From: Paludibacteraceae bacterium
GTDB taxonomy: Bacteria > Bacteroidota > Bacteroidia > Bacteroidales > Paludibacteraceae
Length of the DNA: 53,289 nucleotides
Direction: 5' to 3'
NCBI GenBank assembly: GCA_017450685.1
Contig: JAFSTB010000034.1
Span: forward strand, 1 to 53,289
The notes beneath the pieces were generated by a model. The model saw only the letters and a program-made list of their open reading frames with translations, ran no database searches and had not been told where the DNA came from. Every line of letters begins with the position of its first letter. Position 1 is the stretch's first letter. Positions 24,465 to 33,509 of the stretch are shown piece after piece. A program made the translations under genes and the position numbers.

Positions 24465-25268
24465 TTATACGAGCGAATAAATGATGGCAAAGAGTCCGAC
24501 AAGAGAACAGTATATGGCGAAATAGAGCAGTTTCTGCCTCTTGACGATGCTTATCATCCACTTGCAGGCGGCGCAACCCACAACAAATGCGCTGACAAAA
24601 CCGCATATCATGGCCACGGCACTCAAGCCTGTGGTTATCTCACCTTGCGCTATATCAATAGTGTCTAATAAAGTCTTACCTAAGATAGGGATGAGTACCA
24701 TAAGAAAAGAGAACTGTGCCACTGTCTCTCGCTTATTGCCAAGCAACAGTCCGGTGGCTATCGTAGTGCCGCTGCGGCTCAAACCGGGCAGCGTTGCCAC
24801 CGCTTGCGACAAGCCGATTATGAACGAATCAGACCAACTGATAGTCGCTTTCTCACGAGGCTTGGCGAAATGAGCAAAACAGAGCAACAGAGCAGTGATA
24901 AGCAAGCATATACCCACTATCAACAGACCACTACCGAAAATCTGTTCTAAACGGTCTTGGAAAAACAATCCTACCACCATAACAGGTAGCATGGAAAGCA
25001 AGATCTTGCCGGCATAAGTCTTCTCATCGTTCCACTGCACAGTACCAAAAGTGCCACGAAGCAACCACCATACCTCTTTCCACAAGATAACCAAAGTGGA
25101 ACAGACAGTGGCTGCATGAACCAAGACATCGAAAAACAACATATCACCCTCTGCAAACTCAACGCCTAAAAGGGTCTGACCGATAGTCAAATGACCGGAA
25201 GAGGAAACAGGCAAGAACTCTGTCAGTCCTTGCACTATTCCTAATAACACTGCTTGCCACCAACTCAT
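24465..25268 (-). CDS. uppP: Undecaprenyl-diphosphatase (UppP/BacA)
   Basis: A 267-residue membrane protein with about seven to eight helices. It dephosphorylates undecaprenyl pyrophosphate for reuse as the lipid carrier in peptidoglycan and glycan synthesis. Both BacA motifs are present: GLTEFLPVSSSGH near the N-terminus (~15-27) and GLSRSGTTIATGLLLG (~160-175). High activity of this family gives bacitracin tolerance. It sits between DUF3098 and truB. Confidence 0.96.
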   Translation of the reverse strand: MSWWQAVLLGIVQGLTEFLPVSSSGHLTIGQTLLGVEFAEGDMLFFDVLVHAATVCSTLVILWKEVWWLLRGTFGTVQWNDEKTYAGKILLSMLPVMVVGLFFQDRLEQIFGSGLLIVGICLLITALLLCFAHFAKPREKATISWSDSFIIGLSQAVATLPGLSRSGTTIATGLLLGNKRETVAQFSFLMVLIPILGKTLLDTIDIAQGEITTGLSAVAMICGFVSAFVVGCAACKWMISIVKRQKLLYFAIYCSLVGLFAIIYSLV

Positions 25269-25305
25269 AGTGAAAAGTTATAAAAAGAATAGTTAGAGGT
25301 TGTTA

Positions 25306-25548
25306 TCAGCCTAAATCTTTATCCTCGTCCGAGTCCTTTTTCTTTGGGAAGAGGATAGCCACCACCAATAGAACGAATCCGGCTAAAGCCACCATCGGGC
25401 CAACGGTGATGCGGCGAAAAGAGAAGATGTCGGGGTTATACTCGGTGGCACCGCTAGGCTCACCTGTCATCAATGCAAAGCCGACAACGATGATAAGAAA
25501 AGCACAACCAATCAGTATAGCATTTAGCTTAGGAAGATTATATCTCAT
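25306..25548 (-). CDS. DUF3098 small membrane protein
   Basis: An 80-residue protein with two transmembrane helices (ILIGCAFLIIVVGFALM, ~11-27, and VALAGFVLLVVAILF, ~53-67), a conserved-looking loop (NPDIFSFRRITVGP) between them, and a Lys/Asp-rich tail. It matches the DUF3098 family, usually found between ftsX and uppP in this phylum. Its ATG overlaps the ftsX stop by 11 nt. No function is known; the position suggests a cell-envelope or division role. Confidence 0.85.
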   Translation of the reverse strand: MRYNLPKLNAILIGCAFLIIVVGFALMTGEPSGATEYNPDIFSFRRITVGPMVALAGFVLLVVAILFPKKKDSDEDKDLG

Positions 25549-26398
25549 ACATTTTATCTGTTTTCATTCGTACATAACGCCCTGTGGCAAAGAGCGATGC
25601 AAGGAAAGTGATGACCACGCCGCTCAATATTACCACACCGCATACCACCAACAGGTTCTGCCAAGTAAGCGGGAAGAGTACTATCCCTAATGAAGTGCGG
25701 ACATAGAACAACATACCTATCAGCAATACGGAAGCCATCACACCTGCCTCTAAACCCATCCATACCGCTCGGCGCACAAAAGGTGCACGTATCACCCAAG
25801 AGGTGGCACCAACCAAACGCATAGTGTGAATAAGGAAACGGCGTGAATAGACTTGCATACGTATGGTATTCACTATCAATGCCCAAGCTACTAACAATAA
25901 TACTAACGCAGCCACTAAAAGCAAAAAAGAAATAGAACTTAAACGGCTATCCAACACCTCTACTATATTCTCTTGATACAACACCTTATCCACATACGGC
26001 AAGGCTTCCAACTGCGTCTCTATCATTCGCAAACTATCGTTGGTCGTATATGAGTCACGCACATGCAATTCGTATGCGTCGGTAAGAGGGTTGAAACCTA
26101 AGAACTGCGACGGGTCTTCACCTAAAGTGGCAATGTGTTCTTCTAATGCTTCTTGCTTTGAGATGAAATGATAAGACTGTGTATAAGGCACTGCCTCCAA
26201 CACTGTTTGCAGTCGGGCGGCAGCAGCAGAGTCTGCTTCGGTGGTCATCACCACCGTCAGAGTTAAGTTCTCACGCACCTGCTTGATTAAGTGATGAGCA
26301 CCTAAGAGAACAACACATTCCATCCCAACCAACAACAACAGCAGAGTGATACTTACTGTCGTTGTCAAATACATTGTGAAGAATCGGTGTTTACTCAT
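25538..26398 (-). CDS. ftsX: Cell-division permease-like protein FtsX
   Basis: A 286-residue FtsX with one N-terminal helix, a periplasmic domain (~45-160, including VEVLDSR at its end) and three C-terminal helices (~165-280). FtsX with FtsE forms an ABC-type complex that controls peptidoglycan hydrolases at the septum. No ftsE is in the window, as is common in Bacteroidota. I take the ATG at 26398 (MSKHRFFTMYL); the frame opens with a TTG at 26413 that has no support. Confidence 0.9.
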   Translation of the reverse strand: MSKHRFFTMYLTTTVSITLLLLLVGMECVVLLGAHHLIKQVRENLTLTVVMTTEADSAAAARLQTVLEAVPYTQSYHFISKQEALEEHIATLGEDPSQFLGFNPLTDAYELHVRDSYTTNDSLRMIETQLEALPYVDKVLYQENIVEVLDSRLSSISFLLLVAALVLLLVAWALIVNTIRMQVYSRRFLIHTMRLVGATSWVIRAPFVRRAVWMGLEAGVMASVLLIGMLFYVRTSLGIVLFPLTWQNLLVVCGVVILSGVVITFLASLFATGRYVRMKTDKMYEI

Positions 26399-26445
26399 AT
26401 TGAAATAACGCAATGGTCAAAAACATCAATTGTCAATTATCAATT

Positions 26446-26479
26446 AAAAAAACGGGGCAGGTTACTTAGCAACCTGCCC
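26446..26479 (-). terminator. Intrinsic terminator of the T9SS operon
   Basis: On the minus strand GGGCAGGTT (26479-26471), a 7-nt loop, AACCTGCCC (26463-26455), then CGTTTTTTT. A perfect 9-bp G/C-rich stem with a T-run, just past the gldN stop. Confidence 0.92.
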
Positions 26480-26486
26480 GTATTGA

Positions 26487-27419
26487 CTAATACTCCCACA
26501 AGTCCAATTCGAAATTCAGCAGTTCACTTTCTATTCGGGCTTGTTCTTTCTGTGCCTCTGTCATTGTTTTGGCATATTCGAGAATCATACGGTTGTACAT
26601 ATTCCCTTCGCCTACGAGGTAAGAAGTGAACAAACGTTTTTGGAAGAACTCATCGAAAGTTACGCGCTTTGTTTCGTTTTGGAACGGAATGATATAGTTC
26701 TTTGCCAGATAGGGTCTTAAGTCTTGATAGAGAATCCAGAACAGCACTGACGAGCGGAGGAACTCCATCGGGTCGGAACCATGAGCGTAGGAAGGGTGCA
26801 GAGGTGCAATGGCAATAATCTGACGGTGCATACGAGAGGTATGCTTGTCGAAGAAAATGACTTCCTGCACCAAATACTTCAACTGATCTCGAACGAAGAC
26901 GCTATAACGACCGGGGTTGATTTGGAACTTGTTGTTGATAGAGTCGTAGTAAAGCAAGAAAGTCTCTTCATCCGTTCTATCAACATTTCCGGTCTCATCA
27001 TAAACCATAAATCGGTCGGATTTCTTCTGCCCTGTGAGCAACTCCTCTTCTCCGAATTGGGGTTTGAAGTCAAGTTCGCTGACGTTCTGATACAATGGCA
27101 GTCCCTCAGCGGATGCTTCCAAGACGATTCTCCAAAGACTCTTATATTGAGGATCGCTTATGTTGAAAGGGTAGTACAACTGATAGTTCTGCTTGTAGCG
27201 CATATCTATTATTCTATAGACGATACGCGACCAAACGACATCATCTTTGCGGTGTTGAACTATAACAAGTGTATCGGCTGATGCGTCTAACTCAGCAGTC
27301 TCCATACGCACCGTACCATTCTTCTCAAAATAAGACAACACTTCCTGCGCTTCTAACAACTGTGCCCTTATACCAACACAGATTCCTAACAGGAGAAATA
27401 ATATACCAATCTTTTTCAT
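26487..27419 (-). CDS. gldN: T9SS ring protein GldN/PorN
   Basis: A 310-residue periplasmic protein with a signal peptide (MKKIGILFLLLGICVG...RAQ). It belongs to the GldN/PorN family, whose members associate with the lipoprotein GldK/PorK to form large rings under the outer membrane. Family-like segments: DVVWSRIVYRIIDMRYKQNYQLYYP (~57-81) and PFQNETKRVTFDEFFQKRLF (~240-260). It is last of five T9SS genes in the order porP-K-L-M-N, and a terminator follows. Confidence 0.93.
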   Translation of the reverse strand: MKKIGILFLLLGICVGIRAQLLEAQEVLSYFEKNGTVRMETAELDASADTLVIVQHRKDDVVWSRIVYRIIDMRYKQNYQLYYPFNISDPQYKSLWRIVLEASAEGLPLYQNVSELDFKPQFGEEELLTGQKKSDRFMVYDETGNVDRTDEETFLLYYDSINNKFQINPGRYSVFVRDQLKYLVQEVIFFDKHTSRMHRQIIAIAPLHPSYAHGSDPMEFLRSSVLFWILYQDLRPYLAKNYIIPFQNETKRVTFDEFFQKRLFTSYLVGEGNMYNRMILEYAKTMTEAQKEQARIESELLNFELDLWEY

Positions 27420-27515
27420 GCGAATGTATCCAAATTTATTGCAACGGGATATATACTTATATGTTTTAACAACTTATTGTAACTGAAGGTAGTATGGGTA
27501 GTAACACCAAACGTC

Positions 27516-29090
27516 TTATTTAATATAGAACACCAAAGTCTTACCCGATAATGTGCGCTCTTTACCTTGATCATCCACCACCTTAAATGTTTGCACAATC
27601 ACGTCCTGATTGGATTGCAAACCTTTGATAGCGGAAACCATTTCGCCGGAGAACTTAGGATTGGTAGTGGGGTTTTGCCATCTACCGTTGATACGTGTTT
27701 CAAAACTCTTCACTTTGTAAGGGCATTTGAGCACGCCATCTTCACCGTAACTGGCTTCAAAGTAAGTATCCGGGTCAGTAAGTTCTTTCTTGGCAATTTT
27801 GCCACCGCTGATAGGTTTACCGTTGGAAACGAGGAAGATACTTGGTTCAGGCAGGGGTTTAACGCGGAATTTCTGTTTACCCATCGATTGACGTTTACCG
27901 TCCAACTCTGCAAACACTTCCATTGTCACCTCTTTGGCTTTCTCGGTGGTTCTGATTATCCACTCACCGTTAGTCAGTTTAGCGGTAGCACCTGTCACTT
28001 GCAGGTTCACTTTGTCGGCTGACACGCCGGGTACTGAAATGGAATATTTATTGTTGTAGTCGCTATAGATAACGTCCATCTCTTTATTGGCAATCGTCAC
28101 TGATGGTTCGCCTACGGTATATTCACTTGAGAAGCGTATATGCCTAGGTTCTTCACCGGGCATAGTGGCAGGAATAACCAATTCTCCTGAATATTTCTTC
28201 AGACCAGTGCCTGATGCCACCACCTCATATATACCGTCCGACCCTATTTTCTGACCATCGATATAGTATTCAGGTGTTGCCGTTGAATCGACTGCAGCCA
28301 AAACTATTTTTGCAGTATATTTGCCGCCGCGCATCACGTATTGTGAGTTAGGAATGACGAATGCTTCCAGTTTATTAGCACGTATATCACCGGCGTCGGT
28401 CTGGTCGCGAAGGTAGATAACCATCTCGTTTTGTGCAGAGCGCACGTCAAGTTGCATTTTAGTCAGGATAGCGACACTGGCACCTAAAGGCATACCTTCA
28501 AAGATGACTTGCTCCCAAGTAATGGAATCGCCATCGTTCGTTGTTCCTCCTTTGGTTGAGAACATCTGTTCAAACTCGTTACGTTTTCTTCCGTCGGTGA
28601 GATTGATAAGATAATCGCGATAATCTTCAAACATCATTTTCAGGGTATCACCGTGATGTTCATTAAGGGCATATTGTGCGGTCACATCGAGATTATCTTT
28701 CACTTTCATATTGCTAACGCGTGTACCTTGACCGGGGTTTTTGTCGAGTACTTGCTGCATATCTTTGTTAGCGAGGGAAGCAACATTGAATTTGAAGTCT
28801 TCTATAAAGTTATAAAGGCTATCAGCGCGACGGTTCAGTTCCAATGCTTTTCTATACCATTCGCCGTTTTTCTGCTCGTTGTCTTCAGCGGCAGCCTTAA
28901 AGTCGTTCATCATACTCTTTATTTGCAGTTCGGTTGCATCAAGAGTAAAGTGCAGGCTGTCGTCAACGAGGCGGAATCCGTTAAGGATGTCGGTTGATAC
29001 ATTCAATGCCAACATAGCGGTCAGCACCAAATACATCATACCTATCATTTTTTGTCTCGGTGTTTCGGGACAGTTTTTTGCTCCACCCAT
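27516..29090 (-). CDS. gldM: T9SS motor protein GldM/PorM
   Basis: A 524-residue inner-membrane protein. After a short cytoplasmic tail (MGGAKNCPETPRQK) one transmembrane helix (MIGMMYLVLTAMLALNVS, ~15-32) carries the family's conserved acidic residue region. The remaining ~490 residues are periplasmic beta-rich domains that reach the GldK/GldN rings. With GldL it forms the proton-driven rotary motor that powers type IX secretion and, in gliders, motility. The sequence FFVLTAM-like helix and the IPNSQYVMRGGKYTAKIVLAA domain are typical. Confidence 0.95.
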   Translation of the reverse strand: MGGAKNCPETPRQKMIGMMYLVLTAMLALNVSTDILNGFRLVDDSLHFTLDATELQIKSMMNDFKAAAEDNEQKNGEWYRKALELNRRADSLYNFIEDFKFNVASLANKDMQQVLDKNPGQGTRVSNMKVKDNLDVTAQYALNEHHGDTLKMMFEDYRDYLINLTDGRKRNEFEQMFSTKGGTTNDGDSITWEQVIFEGMPLGASVAILTKMQLDVRSAQNEMVIYLRDQTDAGDIRANKLEAFVIPNSQYVMRGGKYTAKIVLAAVDSTATPEYYIDGQKIGSDGIYEVVASGTGLKKYSGELVIPATMPGEEPRHIRFSSEYTVGEPSVTIANKEMDVIYSDYNNKYSISVPGVSADKVNLQVTGATAKLTNGEWIIRTTEKAKEVTMEVFAELDGKRQSMGKQKFRVKPLPEPSIFLVSNGKPISGGKIAKKELTDPDTYFEASYGEDGVLKCPYKVKSFETRINGRWQNPTTNPKFSGEMVSAIKGLQSNQDVIVQTFKVVDDQGKERTLSGKTLVFYIK

Positions 29091-29157
29091 AGTTGTCTGT
29101 TTATATTGTTTTTAACGGTTCAACTAAAGTTTTGTAGGATTGTCTATGGTTAATGGG

Positions 29158-30072
29158 TTATGCCAAAGCGTTGAGCATGTTACCATAGATCTTATTGAGG
29201 TCTGCTATTTGAGAAGCGAGTTTCTTTGCTCCGTCTTCGTACAAAGTAGCATTTTTAGCGGCATCAGTCATAGCCGTTTGCATTTTCTGCAGGTCGCCTG
29301 TCACAGCCTCGAGACGTGTGGTGTTGGCTTTCACCGTTTCGGTTTGCTGTTTCATAGCCTCGGCTTGATTTTTGAGGGCTGTGAGTTGCATCTCATAGGC
29401 AGTATTGACTGCTGAGAGTTGCGTATTGAGTCCTTCAATGCTCTTTTGTTGTCCTTTTGTCATTTCAGCCACAGCCTGTACTTCCGTTTGCACGGTCTGA
29501 TAAGCGTTGCTGAGTTGAGCATATTGGTTATTCAGTTTTTCAGATGAGGCAACAAGTTGATTTTGCACACCTGCCATTTGGTCAACTGCTTGTGAGGCAA
29601 TAGTCATCTTTTCAGTCAGTTTGACGCTACCTTCAGCCACTTTGCCGAGTTCTGACAGTTGGTTGGCTGTTTTGCCCAGGTTCTCAATACCTTCTTTGAG
29701 TGATTTCATATCGCTCTCTGACAGTGCGGGAGCGTTAGCAGATGTTTGTTGGTTGTTATTAGTATTTCCGGGCATACCACCGCCGAGCAGTTCTTTTGTC
29801 TCTTCACCAATCAACTGTGGGAAAACGTTCTCCCAATGGTAGGTAGCATGAGGTTTTTCAAAGATACCGATTGTGAACAATAATGCTTCAGTAAACATAC
29901 CGAACATCAGCACATAACTTGCTCCGGGCCAGTGGAGGATTTTGAACAGTGCGCCGATAATAACGACTGCTGCACCCACACTATAAACGATTCCTACAGC
30001 GTATGCATGTCTTGCATACGAGTCTACAATTTTGTCCCACTTACCCTTAGGGGCGTTGTTTGTTGTTGCCAT
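29158..30072 (-). CDS. gldL: T9SS motor protein GldL/PorL
   Basis: A 304-residue inner-membrane protein. Two helices lie near the N-terminus (HAYAVGIVYSVGAAVVIIG, ~18-37, then YVLMFGMFTEALLFTIGIF, ~53-71), with HWPGASY between; the Glu in the second helix is the proton-path residue of the family. The rest is a long cytoplasmic coiled coil (Gln/Ala/Leu-rich, ~110-300). It forms a pentamer around a GldM dimer. The 67-bp gap to gldM carries no promoter that I can see. Confidence 0.95.
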   Translation of the reverse strand: MATTNNAPKGKWDKIVDSYARHAYAVGIVYSVGAAVVIIGALFKILHWPGASYVLMFGMFTEALLFTIGIFEKPHATYHWENVFPQLIGEETKELLGGGMPGNTNNNQQTSANAPALSESDMKSLKEGIENLGKTANQLSELGKVAEGSVKLTEKMTIASQAVDQMAGVQNQLVASSEKLNNQYAQLSNAYQTVQTEVQAVAEMTKGQQKSIEGLNTQLSAVNTAYEMQLTALKNQAEAMKQQTETVKANTTRLEAVTGDLQKMQTAMTDAAKNATLYEDGAKKLASQIADLNKIYGNMLNALA

Positions 30073-30207
30073 TGTGTTTTTATAGTTTTATGTTTGTTTT
30101 TTCTTCTTTTGTATGGAACTACACCTTATATATATTATTACTCACCACTTTATTCTCACCATTAGGAATATCCACCTTATAATATTGTAGTTTGTTCTCT
30201 TATGGTG

Positions 30208-30228
30208 ATTGATATTAGTAATATCAAT
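30208..30228. repeat. Small perfect hairpin between gldK and gldL
   Basis: ATTGATATT-AGT-AATATCAAT in the 178-bp gap downstream of the gldK stop. The stem is A/T-only and has no T-run, so a weak attenuator or RNA-processing site is only a guess. Confidence 0.35.
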
Positions 30229-30250
30229 ATGTTGTGAAGTTTCAAGGCTA

Positions 30251-31624
30251 TTAGTCACCTATGAATGAGCGTACGCAGCGGAAGCCTATATAAGCGCGGC
30301 TTTCATATTGATATTCGTAGGTTCGTACGCCGCATTGCAGATAGTAATAGATATCTTTCCAGCTGCCGCCTTTGACCACTTTGCATTTGAGGATATCGGG
30401 GTCATCTTTTCGTGCCATGTAGTCGAAGTTGGAGTTGATATCATTGACATATGTATTTGTAGCGGGGTTGAAGGCTGTTGAAGTCCACTCAGCCACGTTT
30501 CCTGCCATATCAAACAGTCCGAAGTCGTTAGGTCTGAACTGTGCCACACGCATAGTCATTGTGCCGGTATCATCGTTGTATGCGCCACGGTATGGTTTGA
30601 AGTTAGCGAGGAAGCATCCTTTGCCGTCACGTGCGTAGTTACTACCCCAAGGGTACATTGCCATTTTACGTCCGCCACGTGCAGCATATTCCCATTCAGC
30701 CTCTGTAGGCAATCGGTAGATTTGTGAAGCCACTTTTGAATAGGTACGGAAGTGTTGTGTACGCCAATGGCAGAAGGCGTGTGCTTGTTCCCAAGTGACA
30801 CCTACAACGGGGTATTCGGAATAGCCAATGAAGTCGAAGTATCCTTCCATTTGCGGCTCATTGTAAGCGAATTGGAAGTCACGAATCCAGACCATTGTAT
30901 CGGGGTAGATACTAATGATTTTATGTGTCAGGAAATCTTTGGGTTCGCGCAGTGGTCGGGTGATGGTACTATCTCGTATCCATCCTTCTTCGTCCACCCA
31001 GAAGGTATCAACTCGTGCAGAAGCGTTGGAAGGATATTTACCTTTAGCAACGTTGAATTTGTTTTTTGGCAGTCTGGCTTGGTCGTAGTTCATCCAGCTG
31101 TAACGGTAGTGCAGTTCGTTGGTACGTAGTGTTTTACCGTCGGAATAGAAGAGTGGTGCGAGTACTTCTCGAACGTTATCGTCTTTTCTGACGAGCAGCA
31201 TCGGGTTTTTCTTTTTCCAGTTGATACGTACGGTGTATTCGTCTATTTGGTCGTTATCTTCATCACCGGGACCCATAAGTGCATATTCGGATTCGGTACC
31301 TTCTTCGATGATCATCAGTCGATAAGCGATAGAGTCGCGCACCCAATAGACGAATTGTTTATATTCGTTATTGGTTATTTCCGTTTCGTCCATCCAAAAG
31401 GCATTGACGGTGGTCATAAAGGGGTTATCGGGTTGCGAGAAGATTGATGATTGGGTATTTTCGCCCATCATAAACGCACCTTTCTTGATGAAGACCATAC
31501 CATACGGGTTCGCTTCTTTGAAAGTACCGGGTTTATTGACACCGACCAATTCCCCGGCAGGACCTCCACAGGCTGCGAGTATGAATACGAGCAGTGTGAG
31601 GGTGATTGTCTTTGCGATTTTCAT
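30251..31624 (-). CDS. gldK: T9SS lipoprotein GldK/PorK
   Basis: A 457-residue lipoprotein. The signal ends in a lipobox (FILAACGG, Cys at 19). The body has the formylglycine-generating-enzyme/sulfatase-modifying fold without known catalysis: GMVFIKKGAFMMGEN (~43-57), WMDETEITNNEYKQFVYWV, PVVGVTWEQAHAFCHWR, RLPTEAEWEYAARGG and FDMAGNVAEWTSTAF. GldK is anchored to the inner leaflet of the outer membrane and forms the ring with GldN, contacting PorP-type proteins. It follows porP by 44 bp. Confidence 0.96.
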   Translation of the reverse strand: MKIAKTITLTLLVFILAACGGPAGELVGVNKPGTFKEANPYGMVFIKKGAFMMGENTQSSIFSQPDNPFMTTVNAFWMDETEITNNEYKQFVYWVRDSIAYRLMIIEEGTESEYALMGPGDEDNDQIDEYTVRINWKKKNPMLLVRKDDNVREVLAPLFYSDGKTLRTNELHYRYSWMNYDQARLPKNKFNVAKGKYPSNASARVDTFWVDEEGWIRDSTITRPLREPKDFLTHKIISIYPDTMVWIRDFQFAYNEPQMEGYFDFIGYSEYPVVGVTWEQAHAFCHWRTQHFRTYSKVASQIYRLPTEAEWEYAARGGRKMAMYPWGSNYARDGKGCFLANFKPYRGAYNDDTGTMTMRVAQFRPNDFGLFDMAGNVAEWTSTAFNPATNTYVNDINSNFDYMARKDDPDILKCKVVKGGSWKDIYYYLQCGVRTYEYQYESRAYIGFRCVRSFIGD

Positions 31625-31668
31625 ACGTTATAGTGTGTATTTGATTTCTATTTAGCGGGTGTGAGCCT

Positions 31669-32649
31669 TTATAGGTATCTCACGCTTTTATATTTATTTG
31701 TTCTTTTCGGTTTCACGATGCTAAAGGCGTAAGCGAGGAATAGTTCGTGTGAGCCGTATGTGGCTCTTATCAGTCGGTTAGCCGGCAGTTCGTAGGTATA
31801 ACCTAATTGCAAGCCGTTGATTATATCCATACACAGCAGGAAATTGACACTACCGGCGATGCGGTATCCGGCACCGAAACGGTATCTGTTTTTCACTTCT
31901 GCGAGCAGGTTCAGGTTGATATCCCAGAAGGTGAAGTCGGTCATCATCATCAGGCTTGGCTTGAGCACCCATTTGGGGTTGTGCAGCCTCCAGTTGTATC
32001 CTCCTGCCACATAGAGTGTGCCGTGCATAGTCATATATGTTTGGTCGCTCCAGTGAATTTTCGGTTGTGTAAGGTGGCTATAACTTACTGATGCCCACCA
32101 TGTCGGTGCAGAGTAGTATAGTCCTAAGCCGAGGTCAAACCCCATACCATTGACACCGCTTGAGCCTGTGGATGTAGGAATAGCCTCATCTTCGCTCGTA
32201 CCTTTGTGATATCCTCCGTCATTGGCTTGCGCTATGGAGTCGATATTCACTTTTTTAGCATCAAAACTTATGTTAGCGAATCCTATATCTATGCCTGCTG
32301 CGATGTATCCTTTGCCTAATTGGTGTCGGTAGGCATATTGTACGTGAAACGATTGGTTGCTGAACAGGCCGTACATATCGTTTAGGAATCGCACGCCGGC
32401 AGCATGTTTAGTTTTCGCTATCGGGAAGGGGACTGCGACGGTGAAATAGGTAGTCATAGGCAGGTCGGACATACCGGTGAACTGCATACGGTGCATACCT
32501 GCTATTCTCATCAGGTCTCCTTCACCCGCCGCTGCGGGATTATAGGTTGTTTTAAGGAACATATATTGCCCTATTTGCGGGTCTGTTTGTGCATTAAGGG
32601 AGATAGCGCAAGCAACCGCGAAGCAAATAAGAGGGATATATTTTTTCAC
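31669..32649 (-). CDS. porP: Type IX secretion outer-membrane protein PorP/SprF family
   Basis: A 326-residue outer-membrane barrel of the PorP/SprF family, with a signal peptide (MKKYIPLICFAVACAISLNAQ-type) and the family start DPQIGQYMFLKTTYNPAAAG. The start codon is GTG at 32649; the frame has no nearby ATG. PorP proteins attach the GldK/GldN ring or surface cargo to the outer membrane. The C-terminal Arg/Lys-rich tail (KPKRTNKYKSVRYL) fits PorP rather than a porin ending in Phe. It starts 16 bp after the DUF2795 gene. Confidence 0.93.
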   Translation of the reverse strand: MKKYIPLICFAVACAISLNAQTDPQIGQYMFLKTTYNPAAAGEGDLMRIAGMHRMQFTGMSDLPMTTYFTVAVPFPIAKTKHAAGVRFLNDMYGLFSNQSFHVQYAYRHQLGKGYIAAGIDIGFANISFDAKKVNIDSIAQANDGGYHKGTSEDEAIPTSTGSSGVNGMGFDLGLGLYYSAPTWWASVSYSHLTQPKIHWSDQTYMTMHGTLYVAGGYNWRLHNPKWVLKPSLMMMTDFTFWDINLNLLAEVKNRYRFGAGYRIAGSVNFLLCMDIINGLQLGYTYELPANRLIRATYGSHELFLAYAFSIVKPKRTNKYKSVRYL

Positions 32650-32665
32650 TTCAAACGAATGATTA

Positions 32666-32887
32666 TCAATATTCTTCTTCGTCGAAGAAGAAATCTTCTT
32701 TAGTAGGATAGTCAGGCCATAGGTCTTCTATGCTATCATATACCTCGTCATCGTCCTCTATTTCTTGGAGGTTTTCTATAACTTCCATAGGGGCACCGAT
32801 ACGGTTGGCATAATCCAACAACTCCTCTTTGGTAGCAGGCCAAGGAGCGTCTTCGATTTTAGATGCTAATTCCAACGTCCAGTACAT
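32666..32887 (-). CDS. DUF2795 small acidic protein at the head of the T9SS operon
   Basis: A 73-residue protein matching the DUF2795-type pattern: MYWTLELASKIEDAPWPATKEELLDYA, then a helix RIGAPMEVIENLQEIED and a very acidic tail (about 25 Asp/Glu in all). No signal or membrane segment. The T9SS promoter lies 42 bp upstream and porP starts 16 bp downstream, so it is co-transcribed with the secretion genes. The function is unknown; an adaptor or regulatory role for T9SS is inference only. Confidence 0.8.
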   Translation of the reverse strand: MYWTLELASKIEDAPWPATKEELLDYANRIGAPMEVIENLQEIEDDDEVYDSIEDLWPDYPTKEDFFFDEEEY

Positions 32888-32929
32888 ATTAGAAAGGTAT
32901 AAAAGTTCAATTATCTATTTTTAAGCGTG

Positions 32930-32961
32930 CAAAGGTATTGAAAGATTTTGACACAAACAAA
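32930..32961 (-). promoter_or_regulatory. Promoter of the DUF2795-T9SS operon
   Basis: On the minus strand, TTTG (32961-32958), 20-nt spacer, TACCTTTG (32937-32930). An exact consensus match, placed directly after the adenosyltransferase stop (32969). Confidence 0.85.
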
Positions 32962-32968
32962 TATTTTT

Positions 32969-33490
32969 TTATTTTTTCCACAAAATTAGTTTATTCCCGT
33001 GTATTTTTGCGTAACATATTGCCCAAACGAACAAAAAGTCGCTTAGTCGGTTTATCCACCGGAAGGCACATGGAGTGATATTACATTCTTGCGGCAGAGC
33101 GAGCATTTGTCTTTCGAGTCGTCGTGTTATGGTACGGCATATATGTGCTATGCTGACTGTTTCGTTTCCGGCGGGCAGGACGAAGGCACGTAGGGGTTCT
33201 TGTTGTTTTTGGATATTGTCGATCCATTGTTCGATGAGTGCAACATCGCTATCGGTTATCCATTCACCTTCAGCCCCTGCGAGTAGTGCACCGAGGTTGA
33301 AGAGTTTATTTTGTATGGTATTGAGTTGTTCTTCGTCTGTTTGGTCGGCTTTGCTTCTAAGCAGTCCGATGAAGCTGTTAAGTTCGTCAGCAGTGCCGTA
33401 GGCTTCAATACGCGGGTCGGTTTTGCTTACACGTTGCCCGTTGGCGAGCGATGTTTGTCCTTTATCGCCGGTTTTGGTGTATATCTTCAT
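32969..33490 (-). CDS. Cob(I)alamin adenosyltransferase, PduO type
   Basis: A 173-residue PduO-type ATP:cob(I)alamin adenosyltransferase that makes adenosylcobalamin. The start KIYTKTGDKGQTSLANG is the ATP-binding motif; DELNSFIGLLRS and the basic CRTITRRLERQML (~118-130) with INRLSDFLFVWAICYA complete the family pattern. The C-terminal tail is short. No cobalamin riboswitch is visible: the gap to the upstream methyltransferase is 19 bp. The gene ends just before the T9SS promoter. Confidence 0.93.
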   Translation of the reverse strand: MKIYTKTGDKGQTSLANGQRVSKTDPRIEAYGTADELNSFIGLLRSKADQTDEEQLNTIQNKLFNLGALLAGAEGEWITDSDVALIEQWIDNIQKQQEPLRAFVLPAGNETVSIAHICRTITRRLERQMLALPQECNITPCAFRWINRLSDFLFVWAICYAKIHGNKLILWKK

Positions 33491-33509
33491 AGTTATAAGG
33501 GTATTATTA

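Noticed and set aside
33491..33509. Cobalamin riboswitch before the adenosyltransferase
   Set aside because: The gap is only 19 bp and carries no room for the structure.
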